From positions 248,001-312,000 of the forward strand of contig CANMQX010000005.1 in assembly GCA_947500135.1 (NCBI GenBank): a stretch of 64,000 bases of DNA. The letters run 5' to 3'. Positions 37,163-45,471 of this stretch are shown piece by piece. A program made the position numbers and the translations under genes. The stretch's first letter is position 1; every line of letters begins with the position of its first letter. This stretch comes from an uncultured Paracoccaceae bacterium (GTDB taxonomy: Bacteria; Pseudomonadota; Alphaproteobacteria; Rhodobacterales; Rhodobacteraceae). The notes under the pieces are model-generated. The model ran no database searches. It was given only the letters and a program-made list of their open reading frames with translations, and had not been told where the DNA came from.

Positions 37163-38242
37163 ATGCCCGAAATCAAAGCCGCCGTGTGCCACGCATTTGG
37201 CCAACCCCTGACGATCGAAACGGTGCAGCTTGCCGCGCCCAAGACGGGCGAGATTGAGGTCACGTTGAAAGCCTGCGCGATCTGCCATTCCGATATCTCT
37301 TACATGGATGGGGCTTGGGGTGGCACATTGCCTGCCGTTTACGGGCACGAGGCTGCAGGAACGGTCAGCGCGGTTGGCGATGGCGTGCGCGGTCTGGCCC
37401 CCGGTGATCCGGTTGTGGTCACCCTGATCCGCGCCTGTGGCACCTGCCCGTCTTGCGCAGGTGGGAGGCCTGTAGCTTGCGAAACCGGGTTTGAGGGCGG
37501 ACCCCTGACCACAGCTGACGGCGCACCCTTGCATCAGGCGATGTATACCGGCGGCTTTGCCGAACGGGTCGTTGTGGATCAAAGTCAGGTGGTCAAACTG
37601 TCGGACACCATCCCAATGGAGGCGGCATCGCTTCTCGCTTGCGGCGTGATCACCGGCGTCGGTGCCGTGGTGAATGCGGCCAATCTGCGTGCCGGGCAGG
37701 ATGTAGTGGTCATCGGGGCGGGCGGTGTCGGGCTGAACGCGATCCAAGGCGCGCGGATCGCAGGCGCACGTCGGATCGTGGCCGTCGACATGTCCGATGA
37801 AAAGCTTGCCATGGCGCAGGATTTCGGGGCCACCCATGGGGTGCTGGCCACAACAGAAAAACCATGGCGGGCCGCGAAAAGGGCGCTGGGGCGCGGTGCT
37901 GATGCGGTGTTTGTGACCGTCGGGGCGATCCCGGCCTATGATCAGGCGCCGCAATATCTGGCCAATGGGGGCAAGGTAATCATGGTGGGCATGCCACATT
38001 CCGGGGCGCAATCCAGCTATGAGCCAGTGATGCTGGCCGCAACCGGGCAAGGCATGGTGGGGTCCAAAATGGGGGATGTTGTGATCGCGCGGGACATCCC
38101 GTGGATGGTTGATCTCTATGAACAGGGGCGGCTGAAACTGGATGAGCTGATTTCCGGACGCTGGACATTGGAACAGATCAATGAGGCGATTGCCGATACG
38201 AAAACCGGTGCGGCCAAACGCAACGTGATCGTGTTCGACTAA
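37163..38242 (+). CDS. Zinc-dependent alcohol dehydrogenase
   Basis: A 359-aa medium-chain dehydrogenase. The catalytic-zinc Cys is in ACAICHSD, and GHEAAG carries the next His/Glu. The structural-zinc set C-x2-C-x2-C-x7-C occurs in CGTCPSCAGGRPVAC. The coenzyme-binding GAGGVGLNAIQGA follows. The substrate is not clear. The ATG at 37163 follows AGGA, whereas the longer frame at 37121 has no site. The end is close to a palindromic repeat shared with the convergent GNAT gene. Confidence 0.9.
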   Translation: MPEIKAAVCHAFGQPLTIETVQLAAPKTGEIEVTLKACAICHSDISYMDGAWGGTLPAVYGHEAAGTVSAVGDGVRGLAPGDPVVVTLIRACGTCPSCAGGRPVACETGFEGGPLTTADGAPLHQAMYTGGFAERVVVDQSQVVKLSDTIPMEAASLLACGVITGVGAVVNAANLRAGQDVVVIGAGGVGLNAIQGARIAGARRIVAVDMSDEKLAMAQDFGATHGVLATTEKPWRAAKRALGRGADAVFVTVGAIPAYDQAPQYLANGGKVIMVGMPHSGAQSSYEPVMLAATGQGMVGSKMGDVVIARDIPWMVDLYEQGRLKLDELISGRWTLEQINEAIADTKTGAAKRNVIVFD

Positions 38243-38260
38243 GCGCTACAGAGGCCCGGT

Positions 38261-38287
38261 CGTAAGATGGGTCTTGACCCATCTTAC
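38261..38287. repeat. Palindromic gene-end repeat, copy 2
   Basis: CGTAAGATGGGTC-TT-GACCCATCTTAC: here the inverted arms are a perfect 12 bp (38262-38273 and 38276-38287). The first 23 bases equal 1057-1079. The stop codon of the convergent GNAT gene lies within it (38284-38286), just as the dehydrogenase stop does in copy 1. Possibly a terminator or repeat element. Confidence 0.65.
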
Positions 38288-38724
38288 CCATCCATCGCGC
38301 CGTCCCAGTCATAAACCACGATATCCCCGGTCTCACGCGCATCCAGCGTGTTGTAAAGCGCACGGGCGGCCACATTGTCCCCCTCGGTGGCCAACCAGAT
38401 GCCTTCGCAGCCGCGTGCGCGGGCAATTTCCATCAACTTGGCGGTCACCTGCTTGCCAATCCTCCGTCGCTGAAACGCGTCGCGTATGCCCACCTCGCTG
38501 ACAAAGAATGCTGGCGGTTTGTCAGGGTGCAGCATGATGACTCCCGTGGCCATCCCCACAGCCACGTCATCGTCAAATGCCAGCACGATTTCGTGCAACT
38601 GGTCAGTCAGAAATGCCACTGCCTGATCCCGGCGGATTGGATGATCAAAGAGCCCGTCGGCAACACCTAACAGCACGTCCAGATCATCTGGACCTAAATG
38701 TCGAAGCGTGATTGTGTCACTCAT
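38284..38724 (-). CDS. GNAT-family N-acetyltransferase, AAC(3)-I-like
   Basis: A 146-aa GNAT protein with the acetyl-CoA loop FQRRRIGKQVTAKLM and the C-terminal WLATEGDNVAARALYNTLDARET. The overall pattern resembles the aminoglycoside 3-N-acetyltransferase I group, but small chromosomal members often have other substrates. The ATG at 38724 follows GGAGGA. Divergent from the enolase-superfamily gene across only 30 bases; convergent with the dehydrogenase gene. Confidence 0.8.
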   Translation of the reverse strand: MSDTITLRHLGPDDLDVLLGVADGLFDHPIRRDQAVAFLTDQLHEIVLAFDDDVAVGMATGVIMLHPDKPPAFFVSEVGIRDAFQRRRIGKQVTAKLMEIARARGCEGIWLATEGDNVAARALYNTLDARETGDIVVYDWDGAMDG

Positions 38725-38754
38725 GACATCCTCCATATCCAAAGGGCCGCCCGC

Positions 38755-39987
38755 ATGAAACTCGCTGATCTTGATATCATTGTCACGGCCCCACCCGCAC
38801 CCGGATGGGGCGGGCGTTATTGGATCATCCCCAAACTGACCACCGATACCGGGATTGTGGGTTACGGCGAATGCTATGCCTCTTCCATCGGGCCAAAGGC
38901 GATGAAAGCGGTGATCACGGACGTCTTCGCGCGGCATATGGCGGGCGAAAACCCCGAAAACATCGAACTGATGTTCCGCCGCGTCTATTCGGCTGGCTTC
39001 ACCCAGCGGCCAGACCTGACGGTCATGGGCGCGTGGTCGGGGTTAGAGATCGCGTGCTGGGATATCCTTGGCAAACATCGCGACCGGCCAGTGCATGCGC
39101 TGATCGGCGGGCGCACCAATGACCGCATCCGCGCCTATACATATCTGTATCCCCGCCCGTCCCATCCGCTGCCTGCCTTCTGGGCCAGCCCCGATATGGC
39201 GGCAGAAGTGGCGTTGGATATGGTTGAAAGGGGATATACCGCCGTCAAGTTCGACCCGGCTGGACCTTATACGATCCGGGGCGGGCATATGCCCGCGATG
39301 GGCGATATCGATCTGTCGGTGGCCTTTTGCAAGGCGATCCGGGACGCCGTCGGAGACCGCGCTGACCTGCTATTTGGCACCCATGGGCAATTCAGCACCG
39401 GCGGGGCGATCCGCATAGGGCAAGCTTTGGAACCCTATCAACCACTTTGGTACGAAGAACCAATCCCACCTGACAACGTCGCTGAGATGGCAAAGGTTGC
39501 AGGCGCCGTGCGCATCCCGGTGGCGACGGGCGAACGGCTAACAACAGCAGCGGAGTTTGCACCAATCCTGCGCAGTGCTGCGGCCACGATCCTGCAACCG
39601 GCCTTGGGGCGCGCAGGCGGTATCTGGGAAGGCAAGAAGATCGCGACACTGGCCGAAGCCTATAACGCGCAGTTGGCCCCGCACCTGTATGCAGGCCCGG
39701 TGGAATGGGCAGCCAATGTGCAATTGGCGGCGGCCATTCCAAACATCCTGATGGCTGAAACGATTGAAACCCCGTTCCATCATGACCTGATCAAGGGCAG
39801 TATCACGGTCGAAGGCGGCTACGTCCCCGCCCCAACCGCGCCCGGCCTCGGCATCGATTTTGACGAAGACCTCGCCCGCGCGCATCCCTATCAGGGCGAC
39901 GGGCTGCATCTGCAAATGCAGGAAGATCCCATCAGTTATCACGAGGTGAATAATTTTGCCGGTGGCGCGCCGGTCAAGATGGAGTGA
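38755..39987 (+). CDS. Mandelate racemase / muconate lactonizing enzyme family protein
   Basis: A 410-aa enolase-superfamily enzyme. The capping domain (GYGECYASSIGPKAMKAVI) leads to the barrel, which has the lysine segment YTAVKFDPAG, metal-ligand regions LLFGTHGQFS, LWYEEPIPPDN and VATGERLTTAAEF, and APHLYAGPVEWAANVQLAA. Likely a sugar-acid dehydratase or racemase; the substrate is unknown. It starts at 38755 with a weak ribosome-binding site and is followed by a cupin gene, so the pair may be co-transcribed. Confidence 0.88.
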   Translation: MKLADLDIIVTAPPAPGWGGRYWIIPKLTTDTGIVGYGECYASSIGPKAMKAVITDVFARHMAGENPENIELMFRRVYSAGFTQRPDLTVMGAWSGLEIACWDILGKHRDRPVHALIGGRTNDRIRAYTYLYPRPSHPLPAFWASPDMAAEVALDMVERGYTAVKFDPAGPYTIRGGHMPAMGDIDLSVAFCKAIRDAVGDRADLLFGTHGQFSTGGAIRIGQALEPYQPLWYEEPIPPDNVAEMAKVAGAVRIPVATGERLTTAAEFAPILRSAAATILQPALGRAGGIWEGKKIATLAEAYNAQLAPHLYAGPVEWAANVQLAAAIPNILMAETIETPFHHDLIKGSITVEGGYVPAPTAPGLGIDFDEDLARAHPYQGDGLHLQMQEDPISYHEVNNFAGGAPVKME

Positions 39988-40021
39988 ACCAGCGCCCGTA
40001 ATTAAAAGAAGGAAACCCAAG

Positions 40022-40357
40022 ATGCCTTTTCCAGATTTCATCCAAGCCCTACCAGGGATCGAAGTCCCCTTCCCCGACGACGTCGTGCAGATTTCCGTGG
40101 TCCGCTCCGACGACGCCTTGGTCGCTTTTTTCAGTTTTTTGAAAGATATGGAATTGCCGCCGCATTCCCATGGCGCGCAATGGGGGACGGTTGTGGAAGG
40201 GGAAATCACCTTAACCATCGGCGGGGTGACCAATATCTATAAGGCCGGGGACAGCTATTCCATTCCTGCCGGCATCGAGCATGGCGCCTTGATAAAGGCA
40301 GGAACCCGGGCCATCGACGTCTTTGAACAGGCTGATCGTTATCCGATCAAGCGGTAA
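40022..40357 (+). CDS. Cupin-domain protein
   Basis: A 111-aa single cupin: PPHSHGAQWGTVVEGEITLTIGG (His-x-His-x4 motif) and the second motif AGDSYSIPAGIEHGALI. It probably binds a metal. It follows the enolase-superfamily gene by 34 bases with an AAGGA site upstream and may act on the same substrate class. No function assigned. Confidence 0.8.
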   Translation: MPFPDFIQALPGIEVPFPDDVVQISVVRSDDALVAFFSFLKDMELPPHSHGAQWGTVVEGEITLTIGGVTNIYKAGDSYSIPAGIEHGALIKAGTRAIDVFEQADRYPIKR

Positions 40358-40420
40358 AAAGATGCGGCGCTACATAACAAAGCATTCCCGCGCGCCCTTC
40401 CCATCTGCCTGATCTTTCCG

Positions 40421-40439
40421 TATAACTGAACTATGTTCA
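40421..40439 (+). promoter_or_regulatory. TetR promoter with operator site 1 (TGAAC-TAT-GTTCA)
   Basis: A candidate -10 TATAAC (40421-40426) directly abuts the 13-bp palindrome TGAACTATGTTCA at 40427-40439, 12 bases before the TetR start. The same palindrome occurs at 41054 and 41112. It is therefore probably an autoregulatory operator. Confidence 0.65.
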
Positions 40440-40451
40440 ATAGAGGGTAAC

Positions 40452-41051
40452 ATGGCTGGTAAAGTGGCAGAGCGGCGCGCGGCATTGCGCGAAAACCTTG
40501 TCTTGATTGCAGAGCGTACAATTGCTCAACAAGGTCTGAGCGCGTTGCGCGCCCGTGATCTGGCGTCAGAGGCCGGCTGTGCGGTTGGCGCGATCTATAA
40601 CGTCTTTGGCGATCTGACCGATCTGGTGTTGACCGTAAACGCCCGCACCTTTCATCGGCTCGGTGCTGACGTGGCCGAGGCACTGGCCGATGCCCCCCAA
40701 GACCCCGTCGAACAGCTGGTGATCATGGCGCAGGCCTATCACCGGTTTGCAGCGGAAAACCATCTGGCCTGGCGGGCGCTGTTTGATGTAGAACGCGCGC
40801 GCGGTGAAGCCGCGCCCGATTGGTACCTCGAGGAAATGGGGCGGCTTTTCACCTATATCGCCGATCCCTTGGCGGTGATTTTCCCCGGCCGGGCGCCTGA
40901 TGAACATGCGCTTTTGACCCGGGCGTTGTTCTCTTCTGTGCATGGAATCGTGCTTTTGGGGTTGGATCAGGCAAGCTCTGGCGTACCGACAGAAGATATC
41001 GACCGGATGATCGCCCTTGTTTTACGGCAGTTTACGGCTTCCGCAAAATAA
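40452..41051 (+). CDS. TetR-family transcriptional regulator
   Basis: A 199-aa regulator with an N-terminal helix-turn-helix (IAERTIAQQGLSALRARDLASEAGCAVGAIYNVFGDLTDLVLTVNART) and a helical ligand-binding domain of the WHG type (HGIVLLGLDQA). Matching palindromes flank it on both sides and precede the pspA-like gene, so it likely represses itself and that operon. The ligand is unknown. Confidence 0.92.
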   Translation: MAGKVAERRAALRENLVLIAERTIAQQGLSALRARDLASEAGCAVGAIYNVFGDLTDLVLTVNARTFHRLGADVAEALADAPQDPVEQLVIMAQAYHRFAAENHLAWRALFDVERARGEAAPDWYLEEMGRLFTYIADPLAVIFPGRAPDEHALLTRALFSSVHGIVLLGLDQASSGVPTEDIDRMIALVLRQFTASAK

Positions 41052-41053
41052 TT

Positions 41054-41124
41054 TGAACATTGTTCATATTTTCTATTGACCTGATGGATCACCATTGCTA
41101 CTTCTAATTTATGAACAGTGTTCA
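41054..41124 (+). promoter_or_regulatory. Promoter of the PspA-like operon with two TGAAC-N3-GTTCA sites
   Basis: Palindromes TGAACATTGTTCA (41054-41066) and TGAACAGTGTTCA (41112-41124) lie 58 bases apart. A -35-like TTGACC is at 41076-41081, with a weak downstream -10. The second palindrome is 26 bases before the start codon, so repressor binding could block the promoter. Confidence 0.65.
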
Positions 41125-41149
41125 CGCACTGAATTGAATTGGAGAGACC

Positions 41150-41833
41150 ATGATGTTCAAGACACTTGCCACCCTGATCCACGGGCAGAATGCACGCGCA
41201 GAAGACCGTGTGCGTGATGCCTTTGCCATTGAACTGATCGACCAGAAAATCCGCGAAAGCGAAAACTCGCTCCGTGCGGCCAAATCGACGCTGGCCAGCC
41301 TGATCCAACGCCAACGGTCCGAGGAAAAGCAGCATGCGGCCCTGAAAAACCGCATCAATGACCTGACCAACCGCGCCAAGGAAGCGTTGGACAATGATCG
41401 CGAAGACATGGCAGCCGAGGCCGCGCGCGCCATCGCATCGATGGAAAATGAGCTTTGCGTACGGACCGAAACGCTGGACAGGCTTGACCAGAAAGTCATG
41501 CGCCTGCGGTCATCCATCGAAAGCGGTCACCGCCGGATCATCGACCTGAAACAAGGTGCCATCCAGGCCCGTGCCGTACGCCGCGAACAAAGCATCCAGA
41601 TGCAAATGTCACGCACTGGCGTCACATCGGGCAGCGTGGAAGAAGCGGAAGAGCTGATTTCACGGGTGCTGGGCAAGGATGATCCGTTCGAGCGCAGTGA
41701 AATTCTGGCCGATATCAATCGTGACCTGAATAGTGACACGCTAACCGATCGCATGGCCGATGCCGGATTTGGCAGCGCCACCAGATCAACTGCTGACGAC
41801 GTTCTGGCCCGCCTGAAATCCAGCAAGAAGTAA
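41150..41833 (+). CDS. PspA/IM30-family membrane-stress protein
   Basis: A 227-aa largely helical protein: MFKTLATLIHGQNARAEDRVRD at the start, then long coiled coils (DQKIRESENSLRAAKSTLASLIQRQ; RRSIESG-like and EEAEELISRVLGKDD). This matches the PspA/IM30 family, which coats and protects the inner membrane. The second ATG at 41153 is better spaced from GGAGAG. It is controlled, by inference, by the adjacent TetR regulator and followed by a YiaA/B-type gene. Confidence 0.8.
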   Translation: MMFKTLATLIHGQNARAEDRVRDAFAIELIDQKIRESENSLRAAKSTLASLIQRQRSEEKQHAALKNRINDLTNRAKEALDNDREDMAAEAARAIASMENELCVRTETLDRLDQKVMRLRSSIESGHRRIIDLKQGAIQARAVRREQSIQMQMSRTGVTSGSVEEAEELISRVLGKDDPFERSEILADINRDLNSDTLTDRMADAGFGSATRSTADDVLARLKSSKK

Positions 41834-41869
41834 CCCAGACAAACAACACGTATTCAAAGGAATAGAAAA

Positions 41870-42151
41870 ATGGCTGTAACCAAATCTGACAATTCACTGA
41901 TCATGTTCGTTAATGGCGCGGGTGTCGCCGTGGCATATGCGATGCTCGGTATCTCGCTGTGGTTATCGACCGAGGTGCCGCTGGCCACCAAGGGTTTCTG
42001 GGGCATGGCGGTCCTGATGCTGACCTTGTCGCTGGTGAATTTTGTCAAATACCGCTTTGACGACAAAATGTCAGAAGACCGCATCCAGCGGATCGAAGAT
42101 GCCAAGAACGAAAAAATCCTGTCGGACTATATCGGCGACGACAAGATCTAA
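41870..42151 (+). CDS. YiaA/YiaB two-helix membrane protein
   Basis: A 93-aa protein with two membrane helices (GAGVAVAYAMLGISLWLS and LATKGFWGMAVLMLTLSLVNFVKYRF) and a charged C-terminal tail, the YiaA/B two-helix pattern. It follows the pspA-like gene after 36 bases and is probably its partner, as PspA genes often travel with small membrane proteins. The function is unproven. A hairpin ends the unit. Confidence 0.8.
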   Translation: MAVTKSDNSLIMFVNGAGVAVAYAMLGISLWLSTEVPLATKGFWGMAVLMLTLSLVNFVKYRFDDKMSEDRIQRIEDAKNEKILSDYIGDDKI

Positions 42152-42166
42152 GACGTTCCTCCCCCG

Positions 42167-42196
42167 AACCCTGCCTGTCTGCGGACAGGTGGGGTT
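42167..42196 (+). terminator. Hairpin after YiaA/B-like gene
   Basis: AACCCTGCCTGTC / GACAGGTGGGGTT form a 13-bp stem with two G-U pairs and a 4-base loop, 16 bases after the stop codon. There is no strong T-run, so it could terminate or stabilise the transcript. Confidence 0.6.
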
Positions 42197-42237
42197 CACC
42201 CTTTCCAAATCCCGTTCGCTTCGCCAAAGTCGGTTCC

Positions 42238-42879
42238 ATGAAGTTCTTACGCCAGTTTGCCGCCCGTATCGTGGGTCAATCAATCCGCATCTTTGCCCGC
42301 GCCATCACCGCCGTCCGCGCCGACTGGCAGGGGATTGAACCGGTTCCCAAACAGCGGGTCTATTTCGCCAATCACACCAGCAATGGCGATATGCCGATGA
42401 TCTGGTCCTGCCTACCGCCGTCAATCCGCCGCACCGTCAGACCGGTTGCCGCCGCCGATTACTGGCTAAAAAACAAACTGCGCGCCTTTGTCGGCCCCGA
42501 GGTGTTCAACTGCGTCCTTGTCGATCGCCGCCCAGAGGTCAAAGACAAACCAATGGACAAGATTGTCGCGGCATTGGACGAAGGTGCATCGCTGATCATC
42601 TTCCCCGAAGGTAACCGCAACATGACCGATGATCTGTTGCTCCCGTTCAAGGCCGGGCTTTACAATATGGGTCTGGCCCGACCGGATGTTGAATTGGTGC
42701 CAACATGGGTCGCCAACCTCAACACGATCATGCCCAAGGGCGAGGTGATCCCCCTGCCCCTGATCTGCACGGTCACATTCGGCAGCCCGATCCATGTGCA
42801 GGATGGCGAAAGCAAGGATGATTTCCTCGCCCGCGCCTCTGATGCGCTGGCCGCCCTCGCGCCGGAGGATCGCGCATGA
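42238..42879 (+). CDS. 1-acyl-glycerol-3-phosphate acyltransferase-like protein
   Basis: A 213-aa PlsC-domain protein with the catalytic HX4D motif (NHTSNGD), the FPEGNR block and a hydrophobic N-terminus (FLRQFAARIVGQSIRIFARAI). It acylates lysophosphatidate or a related phospholipid at the inner membrane. It overlaps the next gene by 4 bases, giving a phospholipid-synthesis pair with the CDP-diglyceride synthase-like gene. Confidence 0.87.
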   Translation: MKFLRQFAARIVGQSIRIFARAITAVRADWQGIEPVPKQRVYFANHTSNGDMPMIWSCLPPSIRRTVRPVAAADYWLKNKLRAFVGPEVFNCVLVDRRPEVKDKPMDKIVAALDEGASLIIFPEGNRNMTDDLLLPFKAGLYNMGLARPDVELVPTWVANLNTIMPKGEVIPLPLICTVTFGSPIHVQDGESKDDFLARASDALAALAPEDRA

Positions 42880-43817
42880 CCGAAACAACTAGTGATATCC
42901 TGCTGCTGGCATTTGGCAGCTTTGGCATATTGATCGCCCTGACATTTGTGGGCGAGGTGCTGCGCGCCCGCGAAGACCCCGGTTTCGTGAACCCGGTATT
43001 GGATACCTATATGACCCGGGTCCAAAGCTGGTGGGGCATGGTCGCCTTTGTCGGTATTGCCCTGCTGATGGGCAAGATCGGGGTGATGGTCTTGTTCGCC
43101 TTCACCTCCTTCGCTGCATTGCGCGAATTTCTGACACTGACAACAAAGGCGCAGGCCGATCACATGTCCTTGGCGCTGGCCTTTTTCGTGGTCTTGCCGC
43201 TCCAGTACTTCTTTATCGGCATGGGGTGGGGCGGACTTTATACCGTGTTCATCCCTGTCTACGCTTTCCTGCTTTTGCCCATCGTGTCCGCCCTGCGGGG
43301 CAATGCAGACAAATATCTGATCCGCGTAGCAGAAACCCAGTGGGGCCTGATGATCGCGGTCTTCTGTGTCAGTCACGTCCCTGCCCTAATGACCATCGAC
43401 ATCGCGGGCTATGCCGATCGGTCCGTTCTGCTGATCGCCTTTCTGGTCATGGTCGTGCAGTTCGGCGACTTGCTGGAATATTTCTTTGGTCGTCGGATCG
43501 GCAAAACCCGGATCGCCCCGGGCCTGTCACCCAAAACATGGGAGGGCGTTACCTGCGGTGTCGTCTGCGCGATGCTGATCGGGGGTCTTTTAGCATGGAT
43601 CACACCATTTGGCATCTGGGGCGCGATGGCGATGGCCGGAACCGCATCGCTTGTTGGATTGTTGGGCAGTCTTGTCTTTGCCGCCATCAAACGTGATCGC
43701 GGGGTCAAGGACTGGTCGCATTTGATCCCCGGTCAGGGCGGGTTCGTTGATCAGCTCGACAGCGTGATCTTTGCCGCCCCGATTTTCTATCACTTCACCA
43801 AGTATTTTTATGGTTAG
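42876..43817 (+). CDS. CDP-diglyceride synthase-like protein (YnbB group)
   Basis: A 313-aa polytopic membrane protein with the CdsA C-terminal signature region KRDRGVKDWSHLIPGQGGFVDQLDS. The classical GHGG and DRxD of the signature read GQGG and DQLD here. SPKTWEGVTCGVV precedes it. The variant form and the PlsC-type neighbour recall the ynbB-type group. It is likely to convert phosphatidate and CTP to CDP-diacylglycerol, but activity is not certain. Confidence 0.85.
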   Translation: MTETTSDILLLAFGSFGILIALTFVGEVLRAREDPGFVNPVLDTYMTRVQSWWGMVAFVGIALLMGKIGVMVLFAFTSFAALREFLTLTTKAQADHMSLALAFFVVLPLQYFFIGMGWGGLYTVFIPVYAFLLLPIVSALRGNADKYLIRVAETQWGLMIAVFCVSHVPALMTIDIAGYADRSVLLIAFLVMVVQFGDLLEYFFGRRIGKTRIAPGLSPKTWEGVTCGVVCAMLIGGLLAWITPFGIWGAMAMAGTASLVGLLGSLVFAAIKRDRGVKDWSHLIPGQGGFVDQLDSVIFAAPIFYHFTKYFYG

Positions 43818-44566
43818 GGCGACCTAAGCCCGAATTGCGGAAGTTTCGACAGGTTCTTGCCTACCAAGGTACCGATCCCCCCGACATTGTGTCGCCGGAT
43901 CGCCCGGTAGTCTTCGCGGCTTTTACGCAGCATATGCGCAAATGACCGATTGCTGACCCCGCCGATCCGCATGCGCACCATGACCTGCGGGATGTAGCCA
44001 AGCCGCACCTGCCCCGTCGTTAGCCAACGCAGCATCCCGTCATAATCACCTGAAATCCGATAACTGGGGTCGTAAACCCCGGCCCGTTCAAAGACACTGC
44101 GCCGCAGATAAAGCGTTGGATGCGGCGGCATCCAGCCGCGCCGCAACCGTGCCGGGGCATATTCGCCCGCCCGCCAATAACGGATCACGCGACCCGCATC
44201 GGCCCGGGCCACATATTCCAGATCGCCATAAACCCCGTCGATATCGGGGTTCTGCATGACCTCGGCCACGCGCGCAATCACATCCGGCCCCGCCAGATAA
44301 TCATCTGCATGCAACAGCCCGACCAAATCACCGCTGGCCCGCCCAATGCCGGTATTGATCGCCTCGTAAATCCCGCCATCCGCGGCAGAGGCCAGTGCCA
44401 TATGCGGGTGCCCGTGCCGCGACAGATAATCCAGTGTCCCATCGGTGGACCCGCCATCCTGCACGATATGTTCGATATCCGGGTAGGTCTGCGCCCGCAG
44501 GCTTTGCACCGTTTGCGGCAATGTATCGCCGCCGTTGATGACCGCCGTCACAACCGAAATTTTCAT
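43814..44566 (-). CDS. Glycosyltransferase family 2
   Basis: A 250-aa GT-A enzyme with SVVTAVINGGDTLPQTVQSL at the start, VQDGGSTDGTLDYLSRHG (the DGxSxD motif), GLLHADDYLAGPDV (the DxD-like HADD) and LRRSVFERAGVYDP. It transfers a sugar to a lipid-linked oligosaccharide on the cytosolic face. Last gene of the seven-gene leftward polysaccharide operon; overlaps the preceding gene by 4 bases. Confidence 0.92.
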   Translation of the reverse strand: MKISVVTAVINGGDTLPQTVQSLRAQTYPDIEHIVQDGGSTDGTLDYLSRHGHPHMALASAADGGIYEAINTGIGRASGDLVGLLHADDYLAGPDVIARVAEVMQNPDIDGVYGDLEYVARADAGRVIRYWRAGEYAPARLRRGWMPPHPTLYLRRSVFERAGVYDPSYRISGDYDGMLRWLTTGQVRLGYIPQVMVRMRIGGVSNRSFAHMLRKSREDYRAIRRHNVGGIGTLVGKNLSKLPQFGLRSP

Positions 44567-45471
44567 GCTGCATCCTTTCGGGTTTCGCGTATATCCGCCA
44601 CAAGGTCGATGCCCAGCACATCACGGATCGCTGTCACTACGCCGGTGTTCTGGGCGGTCATATACCGTTCGACCTCTGCCAGTTTTGCGTCGACCAGATA
44701 GCGGTACCAAAACCCCTGCAGAATATGGAATTGGCGCGCCTGCCGCCCGTCAAGACAGCCCAGCCGCACCACGTAGCGATAAAAGAAGTACAGACCAGCA
44801 CGCAGCCCTCCAGGCAGTCGGTTGTAAAGGTTTTGCTTGATCCAACGCTTCGCACCGGCCTGCTGCGGTCCGGGATGTGCCAGCCCAATCTGGTGACGCT
44901 GGTTCAGAATATCGATTACCTCGCGGCTGGCGTAACCATTGTGTTTAGCCACCCACCAATCCAGCGGTTTGTGATTGTCGTCGATGATCGCCCCTTGCAG
45001 GTCACCCACATCCCCATCCACGACGATATGTTCGTCCATCCACCGGTCCTCACACCATCCCGTCCCATTGCGAAACAACCGCAACACACGGATCGGACAA
45101 ACCCCGCCATAGCGCACCGGCTGGCCCAGAAAATGGATATGGCGCCGCAGGCGGAGTCCTGCGACATCCGGCAGACCCTGCGCGATTTGCGCGGCAAGGG
45201 CCGGGGTCACCACCTCATCTGCATCCAGTCGCAAAACCCATCCAGGCTGCCCGGTGATCTGGTCCAATGCCCAGTTGAACTGCCCGGCATGGGTGGTCCA
45301 GCCATGATGCAACACCTCTGCCCCGGCAGCGCGGGCCAATTGCACGGTGGCGTCACTGGACCCGCTATCGACGACCAGCACCCGGCTGGCAAACGCTTGG
45401 ACCGACGCGATGGCACGGGCGATATGCATCGCCTCATCCTTGGTCAGGATAATGACCGTGATCGGGGTCAT
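44563..45471 (-). CDS. Glycosyltransferase family 2
   Basis: A 302-aa GT2 of the lipopolysaccharide core group: TVIILTKDEAMHIARAIASV, VVDSGSSDATVQLARAAGAEVLHHGWTTHAGQFNWAL and VLRLDADEVVTPALA. A C-terminal amphipathic region (FFYRYVVRLGCLDGRQARQFHILQGFWYRYLVDAKL) is typical of this group. It is translationally coupled to its neighbours through 4-base overlaps on both sides. Confidence 0.92.
   Translation of the reverse strand: MTPITVIILTKDEAMHIARAIASVQAFASRVLVVDSGSSDATVQLARAAGAEVLHHGWTTHAGQFNWALDQITGQPGWVLRLDADEVVTPALAAQIAQGLPDVAGLRLRRHIHFLGQPVRYGGVCPIRVLRLFRNGTGWCEDRWMDEHIVVDGDVGDLQGAIIDDNHKPLDWWVAKHNGYASREVIDILNQRHQIGLAHPGPQQAGAKRWIKQNLYNRLPGGLRAGLYFFYRYVVRLGCLDGRQARQFHILQGFWYRYLVDAKLAEVERYMTAQNTGVVTAIRDVLGIDLVADIRETRKDAA

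Noticed and set aside
40452..41051. TetR at 40452 as the regulator of the palindrome at 35843
   Set aside because: The palindromes around this TetR gene have a different sequence (TGAAC-N3-GTTCA versus TAAACCG-N2-CGGTTTA).
42660..43376. 238-codon frame opposite the CDP-diglyceride synthase gene
   Set aside because: Gln/His-rich shadow of a membrane protein gene.
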